NCBI GenBank assembly: GCA_009780755.1
Contig: WQZL01000113.1
Location: 1-8,109 of the forward strand
Source of the DNA: Promicromonosporaceae bacterium
GTDB taxonomy: Bacteria > Actinomycetota > Actinomycetes > Actinomycetales > Cellulomonadaceae
Direction of reading: 5' to 3'
Length of the DNA: 8,109 nucleotides
Position 1 is the first letter of the stretch, and every line of letters starts with the position of its first letter. A model generated the notes under the pieces. The model had not been told where the DNA came from. It did not search any database and was given only the letters and a program-made list of their open reading frames with translations. The position numbers and the translations under genes were made by a program. Positions 1 to 6,068 of the stretch are shown piece after piece.

Positions 1-199
1 GAGTCATGGCTTCCTTGTCATTTCGGCTCGGGAACAGTTTGTGGCGGCAACACCACTCGACAGACACCCCTCAACTTCAAGGCGTCCCAGTGGAGGATTC
101 CGTGGATTGAACAACTTTGCGAGTTGGCGGCGCGAATCGCACGCATCTCTGGCACGCAAGTTGGTCAAGCGCCTTGCGTTTCTCCGTTAACCTGCATCT
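1..199. other. Region upstream of the peptidase gene, no gene assigned
   Basis: No gene is assigned here. All three plus-strand frames are open over most of the stretch. One runs from the window edge to a TGA at 211-213 and so would overlap the start of the peptidase; another runs to the TAA at 188-190. None gives a protein I recognise, so an upstream plus-strand gene may end here, but the frame cannot be decided. No terminator hairpin or tRNA was seen. Confidence 0.3.
188..199 (+). promoter_or_regulatory. Possible -10 box placing transcription start at the peptidase ATG
   Basis: TAACCT at 188-193 fits the TANNNT pattern of actinobacterial -10 boxes. With a 6-nt gap the transcript would begin at A200, the first base of the ATG. 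No Shine-Dalgarno-like sequence precedes that ATG, which fits a leaderless mRNA. No convincing -35 box was found at the usual spacing; TTGGTC at 161-166 is about 21 nt away. This is a suggestion from pattern only. Confidence 0.25.
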
Positions 200-2188
200 A
201 TGCGCCCATGTGATCTCGACCGTTTGTATTCCGTCTCCCGCCCGGCCATTCACCCCGATGGCTGGGGCGTGGTTTCTGCCCTTCGGCCAGATTTTGCCGC
301 CGACGCCTACGTTGGTCAGTTGTGGCGGGTGCCGTTGTTAGGCGGCACCCCGCGACGGTTGACGCGGGGTTTTCGAGACAGCGCGCCGAAGATTTCCCCC
401 GACGGTCAGTTGATCGGGTTTCTGCGGGCGGCACCTGGGGCGGCGCCACAGCTGGCGATTTTGCCCGCGGGCGGCGGTGAGCCGCTGGTCGTCACCGACC
501 GCAAGCTGGGTGTGACCGACTTTACGTTCACGGAGGATTCCGCGCGGGCGGTATTCATCTCGGCGGCGCCCGAGGAGGGCCGCTACGGCATGCTCGACGG
601 GGTGGGTCAGGCAGCCGAAGATCCGCGTCGTATCACCACCCTCAACTTCCAGGGGGATGGACGTGGGTACACCATCGATCAGCGCAAGCAGGTGTTTGTG
701 GTTGATTTGCCCGACCCCTTCGGCGAGCCGCCGACCTCCCCGGTAGGGCGGGCGGCGAAGAACACCGATGAGGTTCCCCGGCTGCTCCCAGAGGCGCGGC
801 AGCTGACGCACGGTGACTTCGACCACGCCCAGCCTGTAGTCGCGGGCGAGGCGGTAATAGTCGTCTCTGCCCGACATGAGGGCCGAGACCGTGACCTGCG
901 CGGCGACCTGTACCGGATTGACCTCAGCGATGGGGTGGCCACACTACTGACCGATCCGGCAGCTACCGGTACCAACCTGTTCTGTAACTCCCCTGTCGTC
1001 GTCGGTGATGATGTGTACTTCCTGGGCGGGGATCTCGGGCCAGATGGCCTTGGCTTTGTGGGCACCAACAGCTCCGTGTATCGGATGCCGGTAGCCGGAG
1101 GCGCGGCAATACGTCTGACTGAACCAGAAAACCTCGACTTCTCTGCCCTGGCCGTTGGTGTAGATGGTGATGGCGTGCTTGCCATCCTGGCCGAGCGCGG
1201 TGTGGGCGTTCCCGTGCGCATCGGTTGGCCGGGCGGTGATATTGAGCGACTGGTCGTCCCGGAAGGCACCTCGGTTACCGCCCTGGCCGGGGTGAAGGAC
1301 ATGGTTGTGGCCTCTGTCGTTACCCAGCGCTCCCCTAGCGAGGTGGCGCGGCTGGCTCACCCGAGCAGGGAACCGGAAGTCCTCACCGATTTCGCCGCCG
1401 GGTTGCACGAGGTAGCCCCGCCGAGGGTGGCCCAAGAGATCATCTCCACCAGCCCCGACGGGCAGAAGGTGCAGGGTTGGGCGCTGCTACCCGATGGCCC
1501 TGGCCCTCATCCGGTGCTGCTGAACATTCATGGTGGTCCGTTTGCCGCGTACGGCCCGAACTTTTTCGATGAATTCCAGGTGTTTGCCGCAGCCGGGTAT
1601 GCCGTGCTGTTCTGCAACCCGCGCGGCTCGGGCGGTTACGGCCAGGAGTTCGGGAGGGCCATCCAGGGCGACTTCGGCAACCTCGACCGAGCAGACGTAC
1701 TCGCCTTCCTCGATCACGCCCTGGCCACACTGCCAGAACTTGATGGTTCCCGCCTCGGCGTGATGGGCGGCTCTTATGGCGGCTACCTGACGGCCTGGCT
1801 CATCGCCCATGAACACCGTTTTGCCGCCGCCATCGTCGAGCGCGGCTTCCTCGACCCGCGTTCGTTCACCGGGCACTCCGATATCGGCTGGTTCTTCATG
1901 CCCGCCTACAACACCGCCGACCCGCTCAAACAGGACGCCCAGTCGCCACTGCTGCTTGCCGGGCAGGTCAAGACGCCCACGCTTGTGCTGCATTCCGAGC
2001 AAGACCTGCGCTGTCCACTCGGCCAAGCCCTGCGTTACTACACGGAACTTAAACTGGCCGGGGTGGAAACCGAGCTGCTGGTCTTTCCCGGCGAGACCCA
2101 TGAACTGTCTCGCTCGGGCACCCCGTGGCATCGTCGCCAACGTTTTGAGGCCATTGTCGATTGGTGGCGGCGGCACCTACCCCTCTAG
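200..2188 (+). CDS. S9 family (prolyl oligopeptidase-like) serine peptidase
   Basis: A 662-residue single-chain serine peptidase, probably an S9C acylaminoacyl-peptidase/dipeptidyl-peptidase type acting on short peptides. There is no signal peptide, so it is expected in the cytoplasm. Residues about 1-410 form the beta-propeller half, with several S-P-D-G and P-D-G blade motifs that in this family limit access to small substrates. Residues about 420-662 are the alpha/beta hydrolase domain. The oxyanion-loop H-G-G-P is at 444-447, followed by the family block N-P-R-G-S-G-G-Y-G. The likely triad is Ser525 (in G-G-S-Y-G-G), Asp602 (S-E-Q-D) and His634 (E-T-H-E). Length is normal for the family. 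The start at 200 gives the expected N-terminus (R-P-x-D-L near the start, then P-D-G), although there is no ribosome-binding site; see the -10 box just upstream. The gene overlaps the convergent MFS gene by 12 bp. The natural substrate cannot be told from sequence. Confidence 0.93.
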   Translation: MRPCDLDRLYSVSRPAIHPDGWGVVSALRPDFAADAYVGQLWRVPLLGGTPRRLTRGFRDSAPKISPDGQLIGFLRAAPGAAPQLAILPAGGGEPLVVTDRKLGVTDFTFTEDSARAVFISAAPEEGRYGMLDGVGQAAEDPRRITTLNFQGDGRGYTIDQRKQVFVVDLPDPFGEPPTSPVGRAAKNTDEVPRLLPEARQLTHGDFDHAQPVVAGEAVIVVSARHEGRDRDLRGDLYRIDLSDGVATLLTDPAATGTNLFCNSPVVVGDDVYFLGGDLGPDGLGFVGTNSSVYRMPVAGGAAIRLTEPENLDFSALAVGVDGDGVLAILAERGVGVPVRIGWPGGDIERLVVPEGTSVTALAGVKDMVVASVVTQRSPSEVARLAHPSREPEVLTDFAAGLHEVAPPRVAQEIISTSPDGQKVQGWALLPDGPGPHPVLLNIHGGPFAAYGPNFFDEFQVFAAAGYAVLFCNPRGSGGYGQEFGRAIQGDFGNLDRADVLAFLDHALATLPELDGSRLGVMGGSYGGYLTAWLIAHEHRFAAAIVERGFLDPRSFTGHSDIGWFFMPAYNTADPLKQDAQSPLLLAGQVKTPTLVLHSEQDLRCPLGQALRYYTELKLAGVETELLVFPGETHELSRSGTPWHRRQRFEAIVDWWRRHLPL

Positions 2189-3457
2189 CGCGCTTTTTTC
2201 GGCTGACTCAGCTGGCGGGGCTGCGAGCAGGCGCCGCAGGGAGGGGAAGCCGAGCAGGCTCAGGACGATTGCCACTAGCAGCACGCCGGAGACGATCAGC
2301 AGCGATTCGACGGAGAAGCGGTCGGCCAGCGGCCCCACCAGCGCCATCGCCGCCGACATGGATACCGATGTGATGATGCTCACTAGGCCAAAAATGCGAC
2401 CTAGCATCTTCGGGTCCACCTCCTTTTGCAGCATCGTGAACTCCGGCACGGTAATCGCCGAGAAGGAGGCTGCCACCGCGAAGATCAGGGAAAGGTAGAG
2501 CCACATGTTCCCAGACATGCCCACCGTGATGGTGAATACGCCGGTTGCTACCAGGGCGCAAACGATGACCCGCAGGTGCCGCTTGACCCGCGAGCCGAGG
2601 CCCGCCATCACCAGTCCGGCGGCCAGCGAGCCGCCCGCCCAGAACATTTCGTTGGCCGTCAGGCGCCACACCTCGGGGCCGAAGGTGCGGGCCATCATCA
2701 GTGGGGTGAGGAATGCCGGGGCCGCCGCCATTGCCATCGCCACCGCGTAGATGACCAGCAGCCAGCGCACCGTCTGGTGCCGGTGTACGTAACGCAGGCT
2801 GGATCGCAGGTCACAGAGTACCCGCAGCCCCCCGACGGGTGGGTCTGCCTCGGTCGCATCCCCTTCGGCGGTGCTACACAGCCTGGGCAGAAAGAGCAGG
2901 AATAACACGGCCAGCAGCGCGGTGCCCACGTCGAGGATGAAGATCGGGACCAGTCCGACATTCTCGTAGAAGGTGCCGGCAAACAGTGGGGAAATGAGCA
3001 TGAAGGCTGCGCCGATGGATTCGTTGATTCCATTGATGCGCAGCAGCTGGCCTTCGGGCACCAGGGAGGGGATCGCCGCGCTGGCCGCAGGCTGAATTAT
3101 GCCCATGAGGGCCGAGCGCACGGCCATCGTCAGGTAGAAGATCCACAGATCCTCGACGCCATTGTGTAGCAGCAGAGCCAGAATCGCGGTGGCGACGGCT
3201 GTGCCGCCGATACCGGAAATGAGCAGAAACTTGCGGTTAAAGCGGTCGGCCCAGGAGCCGCCCCACAGCGCCACAACCGCCTGCGGCATCAGGCTGAACA
3301 CGATCACATAGGTCATCACCGCCCCGGATTGCGTGCGGATGGTTAGGTGCCACATGACGGCGAAGGACACCAGCATCGAGCCGAACATGGTGGCCGCCTG
3401 AGCGGTCAAAAAGATAGAAATATTCCGCTTCCAGGCGGGCATGGTGAGGTCAGTCAC
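2177..3457 (-). CDS. MFS transporter, DHA3 (macrolide-efflux-like) drug exporter
   Basis: A 426-residue inner-membrane transporter with the 12-helix layout of the major facilitator superfamily, probably a proton-driven exporter of a drug-like compound. The loop 2-3 signature (motif A) is visible as G-x-W-A-D-R-x-x-R-K around residues 67-76. The stretch V-P-E-G-Q-L-L-R-I-N-G (133-143) and L-G-R-I-F-G (352-357) match the DHA3 branch that includes Mef-type macrolide pumps. The central cytoplasmic loop is around 193-225. The first in-frame start is GTG at 3457; an ATG five codons on (3442) is an alternative. Neither has a good Shine-Dalgarno, so the exact start is open. It lies 54 bp downstream of an AraC-type regulator on the same strand, which probably controls it. 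Its last codons overlap the convergent peptidase gene. The substrate is unknown and macrolide resistance should not be assumed. Confidence 0.88.
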   Translation of the reverse strand: MTDLTMPAWKRNISIFLTAQAATMFGSMLVSFAVMWHLTIRTQSGAVMTYVIVFSLMPQAVVALWGGSWADRFNRKFLLISGIGGTAVATAILALLLHNGVEDLWIFYLTMAVRSALMGIIQPAASAAIPSLVPEGQLLRINGINESIGAAFMLISPLFAGTFYENVGLVPIFILDVGTALLAVLFLLFLPRLCSTAEGDATEADPPVGGLRVLCDLRSSLRYVHRHQTVRWLLVIYAVAMAMAAAPAFLTPLMMARTFGPEVWRLTANEMFWAGGSLAAGLVMAGLGSRVKRHLRVIVCALVATGVFTITVGMSGNMWLYLSLIFAVAASFSAITVPEFTMLQKEVDPKMLGRIFGLVSIITSVSMSAAMALVGPLADRFSVESLLIVSGVLLVAIVLSLLGFPSLRRLLAAPPAESAEKSALEG

Positions 3458-3511
3458 TACAGGGGTGGTTCACTTTCAGTAGGGGTTTACATACAGAGGC
3501 TTTGGGAACGG

Positions 3512-4372
3512 CTAGCGATCTGGACTGGCCGGGGTGATGGGAATCCAAATCTCGTACTTCTCCACGCTTGGAGTGTCGCCGAGATACGCCTCAATTTCCG
3601 GGCCGCGGGTGTATTCGTAACCGGAGGTGGGCATCCATTCCTTGATGATCCGCTCCCAGAGGGCGCCTATCGTCTTGGGGCCACCCTCAAAGGGGAAAAT
3701 CGCCCAGGTGGCCGCCTCAACGATCAGCTCTTCGAGCGGTTCACTGGCGGGCTGAGTGCTGGCGGTGGCCAGACAATACTGCCAGTCCACCAGGTCATCG
3801 TCGCCGGTCATCACCCCGAGCAGGCCGCGCGGCCCGGTGTCGTTCAGCGCCGCAATCTGGGCGGTTAAACCAGAGCTTTCGGCGGCTTCCCAGAACTGAT
3901 AGAGGCCACCCATCTCTGGGTCGCCCTCCATATCCAGCGGGGTCGAGATGCCCAGCACGCGGAACGTCGGCTTGTCCTCGATGCGGTAGTTCAACTGTCC
4001 ACGGCCGGTAACCGTCACGGTGAAGCTAATGGGGGTAAAACTCTTCACAGTCACCCCGTCAAGTTTCGCCAGGGAGGGTGGAATGCCGTGCACACTCTGG
4101 AAGGCGCGGTTGAAGGAGGTGGGTGAGCTGTAGCCGTACTTGATTGCGACATCGAGGATGCTTAGCCCCCCACGCAGGTCGGCCACGGCCAGTGACATCC
4201 GGCGGCGGCGCACGTACTCGGCCACCGTGACGGAGGCCATAGCCCCGAAGATTCGTTGGAAGTGATACGAGGAGCAGTGGGCGATGGCCGCCGCCTCTTC
4301 GACATCAAAATCCTCGGTCAAATGTTCTTCGATGTATGCCACGGCGGCATTCATGCGGTCAATCCAATCCAT
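3512..4372 (-). CDS. AraC-family regulator with GyrI-like effector-binding domain
   Basis: A 286-residue DNA-binding regulator of the MarA/Rob type fused to a small-molecule-binding domain. The N-terminal half has the two AraC helix-turn-helices: the first around 22-43 (D-V-E-E-A-A-A-I-A, then Y-H-F-Q-R-I-F) and the second around 71-100, with the family signature G-Y-S-S-P-T-S-F-N-R-A-F. Residues about 125-283 match the GyrI-like/AraC_E_bind fold, beginning near an F-R-V-L-G-I strand and ending in Y-E-I-W-I-P-I. Such domains bind amphipathic or drug-like ligands in Rob/BmrR-type proteins. The ATG at 4372 gives the standard family N-terminus; only a weak AGG lies 8 nt upstream. The MFS exporter follows 54 bp downstream on the same strand, so activation of efflux in response to a ligand is the likely job. 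The ligand and operator are not visible. Confidence 0.9.
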   Translation of the reverse strand: MDWIDRMNAAVAYIEEHLTEDFDVEEAAAIAHCSSYHFQRIFGAMASVTVAEYVRRRRMSLAVADLRGGLSILDVAIKYGYSSPTSFNRAFQSVHGIPPSLAKLDGVTVKSFTPISFTVTVTGRGQLNYRIEDKPTFRVLGISTPLDMEGDPEMGGLYQFWEAAESSGLTAQIAALNDTGPRGLLGVMTGDDDLVDWQYCLATASTQPASEPLEELIVEAATWAIFPFEGGPKTIGALWERIIKEWMPTSGYEYTRGPEIEAYLGDTPSVEKYEIWIPITPASPDR

Positions 4373-4806
4373 GCATTCAGCCTAGATGGACCCACCGACA
4401 ATCCACCTCACTTTTTCTGCTCACTTCCGCGAGGTGCCACAAGTTCACCCTTCGGCTGTAGCTTGTCGTCCCCCAAACGGAGTAGCTGCTGTCTCCACCA
4501 TCCTGTGCCTGCCCGACCCAGCAAGATGCTCCTTCGCCTACGCCTCTTGCCTGGCGTCAGCGGCATGGATACAGCGCTGTACCCGCTAGTCACCAGGTAT
4601 CTGGTTCTCTACGACTTCTCAATGCTCGCCCGCTACCACCCCGACGCTTGGCGCAAACTCCTCGACCTGGACACCAACCAAAAGGTTATTGGGCTTGGTC
4701 GTTTAGTCGTTGAAGAGTCGGAGGGCCGCGATCAACTTGCTTGGCGGGGTACTCACCACCTGGCTCCACCCGCCCAGCTAGGGCAAGCGCCCCTGCATTA
4801 TCGCCA
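4373..4806. other. Junction region without an intact gene
   Basis: This 434-bp stretch separates the AraC regulator from the tail of the membrane-protein operon. Its left part must hold the regulator's promoter (minus strand), but I see no convincing -35/-10 pair. A minus-strand reading frame ends at 4408 with G-E-L-V-A-P-R-G-S-E; I do not recognise it and it has no supported start. The right half holds the YaaC-like remnant listed separately. No rho-independent terminator is visible for the operon that ends at 4807: the only hairpin, GGGC-AAGC-GCCC near 4785, has a 4-bp stem and no T tract. Confidence 0.6.
4565..4729 (+). pseudogene. Remnant of a YaaC-like protein (C-terminal part)
   Basis: About 50 codons from ATG 4565 read as the C-terminal region of the YaaC-like proteins found in many actinobacteria. 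The visible core is P-L-V-T-x-x-x-V-L-Y, then S-M-L-A-R-Y-H-P-D-A-W, then a L-D-L-D-T-N block. In relatives as I recall them, this core sits near the end of a protein of several hundred residues. Here nothing upstream in the same frame resembles the missing N-terminal part, and there is no ribosome-binding site. After about 4714 the match fades in this frame. A shifted frame (L-K-S-R-R-A-A-I-N-L-L, ending at a TAG near 4780) might continue it, which would mean a frameshift too. I read it as a decayed fragment left by deletion or insertion. The family function is not established. Confidence 0.55.
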
Positions 4807-5655
4807 TCATTCGTATCTAAGCTCTTCGTCTTCATCGGCGTTGGTTGGTGATGATCTCTGTGGGTTAGCGGTCCCATCGTCTGTTTGGCTGGTAGCCGGA
4901 CGGTTGGGAGTGCTTGGTTTGGTGACTGTGCCTGCTGCGTCGGAAGGTGTCACACAGTGGGTGAGCTGGGAGCTGTAGATGTCATCAGTCTGATAAGGGT
5001 TACAGACTGGACAGACTGGGCCTTCTATCACCTGCAATGGCATTTCGGTAGCGCGGATGATTGCGCGCAGTATCATGCCGAGGCAGCCAGCTATTACAGT
5101 GGTTAAGAGTGCAACGCGCCAGTGGTAATTTGCATGTTTAATCCTATCCCCATTTCTCGGGAGATGGCTCACTGCTGCGAATCCTATACCGTGACCAATA
5201 AACAAAGCCAGCACAGCCGTGAACCACATGGCGCTTTCGATGAGTTTTAGAATTCTCCTTGCACCTGTGACGTGAGTATCCGCGCGCAGCAGCGGTATCG
5301 CTTGGCTGTTTTGGGGGTAGTCGGGACTATGTGTGTTCTCTCCGCGGTCATCAATGGGACAAGAGCAAGCTAGGGTTCTTTTCACCTGCGATGACGCTTT
5401 AGCGATGCGCGCGGCTGCGAGCATTACTGTGGCGACCATTCCAGAGATCACGGCGGTGAAGATTGCAGCGCGCATCAAGTTCCAGACTTGCTGAACGGTG
5501 TTCGCGTTCGGGGATGCGGCATGGCCCGATAGTGCGCAGCCATTAAACAAGACAAGTCCAGCCATAAACCACAACACTAGCCCAAGAATTTTCAAAACCT
5601 TGGCGTTGGCTGCGGCCGAATTGAGATCGTTGACTATAGCTACTTCCTTGCTCAT
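4807..5655 (-). CDS. Four-helix membrane protein with internally duplicated hairpin and paired cysteines
   Basis: A 282-residue protein of no family I recognise. It has two copies of a two-helix unit: residues 18-100 and 132-218. Matching positions include L-K (21-22 with 136-137), W-F (29-30 with 144-145), Arg62 with Arg180, Thr67 with Thr185, V-I (69-70 with 187-188), Gly72 with Gly190, Arg83 with Arg201 and Cys97 with Cys215. Predicted helices are about 21-45, 62-82, 136-162 and 180-200. Basic residues after helices 2 and 4 suggest that both cysteine pairs (C97-S-C99 and C215-P-V-C218) face the cytoplasm. They could bind a metal together, but that is inference. The tail from 219 to 282 is hydrophilic, rich in Thr, Ser, Asn and Pro, and ends acidic. 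The start ATG at 5655 overlaps the upstream stop as ATGA and has no Shine-Dalgarno, so translation is probably coupled. It is the last gene of the operon. Confidence 0.78.
   Translation of the reverse strand: MSKEVAIVNDLNSAAANAKVLKILGLVLWFMAGLVLFNGCALSGHAASPNANTVQQVWNLMRAAIFTAVISGMVATVMLAAARIAKASSQVKRTLACSCPIDDRGENTHSPDYPQNSQAIPLLRADTHVTGARRILKLIESAMWFTAVLALFIGHGIGFAAVSHLPRNGDRIKHANYHWRVALLTTVIAGCLGMILRAIIRATEMPLQVIEGPVCPVCNPYQTDDIYSSQLTHCVTPSDAAGTVTKPSTPNRPATSQTDDGTANPQRSSPTNADEDEELRYE
5002..5019 (-). repeat. Tandem 9-bp repeat encoding Pro-Val-Cys twice
   Basis: The 9-mer ACAGACTGG occurs twice in direct succession on the plus strand. On the coding strand it reads CCAGTCTGT twice, giving P-V-C-P-V-C at residues 213-218 of the 282-aa protein. 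The C-P-V-C motif therefore probably arose by a 9-bp tandem duplication. Confidence 0.8.
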
Positions 5656-6068
5656 GGAACTAAAAAGCGATCTAGGACAATAAAAAACAAAAGTAAGACG
5701 ACAATCAGCATGATGATCGGGGTTGCGCTGAGTACAAGACCGGCTTTGGCCCAGTTTGACACGGGGACTTTGCTCCTTTTGGCTGATCTGATGCAGTGAA
5801 TCGATATGACAAGTCCTGTCAACACCAGAGCTGCTCCAGCATCAATCACTCGCCACCATTTACTGCTGTCGGGGCCGCCGTGCCATCCATTGAAGCTGAC
5901 TATTGCCATTACTAGTATGCCAAGCAAAGACAGCGTAAATGAAATGATTGCGCGTCTGCGATGTGATGTTATTTTGACTGAAGCTTCTTGAGGCTCAATC
6001 ACTGAGGCGCACTCATTGATTCCAACACCCGATATTTCATCGTCGCCTGACTTATTTTCGGTTATCAT
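5652..6068 (-). CDS. Small three-helix membrane protein, paralogue of the 119-aa protein
   Basis: A 138-residue membrane protein with no family I can name. A hydrophilic N-terminus (1-40, ending S-H-R-R-R) is followed by three predicted helices at about 41-59, 75-93 and 109-131. It lines up with the 119-aa protein at 7714-8073: I-S-F-T-L-S-L-L-G (42-50) against I-S-F-A-L-S-L-I-G (26-34); A-A-L-V-L-T-G-L-V (79-87) against A-A-L-S-G-L-V; then a basic loop; then A-G-L-V-L-S-A-T (109-116) against A-G-V-S-L-G-A-T. I chose ATG 6068 because it overlaps the hydrolase stop as ATGA. The longer in-frame reading from 6179 would lie wholly inside the hydrolase gene in another frame and has no support. There is no Shine-Dalgarno, so translational coupling is likely. 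An immunity or partner role for the hydrolase is only a guess. Confidence 0.78.
   Translation of the reverse strand: MITENKSGDDEISGVGINECASVIEPQEASVKITSHRRRAIISFTLSLLGILVMAIVSFNGWHGGPDSSKWWRVIDAGAALVLTGLVISIHCIRSAKRSKVPVSNWAKAGLVLSATPIIMLIVVLLLFFIVLDRFLVP

Noticed and set aside
1..199. Partial upstream plus-strand gene
   Set aside because: All three frames are largely open and none is recognisable, so no frame could be chosen over chance.
1487..2176. Minus-strand 229-codon open frame opposite the peptidase
   Set aside because: It covers the catalytic region of the S9 peptidase, whose motifs are unambiguous; long antisense frames are expected in G+C-rich coding DNA.
2186..2200. AGCGCGCT followed by six T as a terminator
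   Set aside because: The palindrome has no loop and could not form a normal hairpin; no longer stem lies beside it.
1809..2498. Plus-strand 229-codon frame across the peptidase/exporter junction
   Set aside because: Ser/Arg/Pro-rich out-of-frame translation overlapping two recognised genes; no start signal.
4780..4798. GGGC-AAGC-GCCC hairpin as terminator for the membrane-protein operon
   Set aside because: The stem is only four base pairs and no T tract follows on the minus strand.
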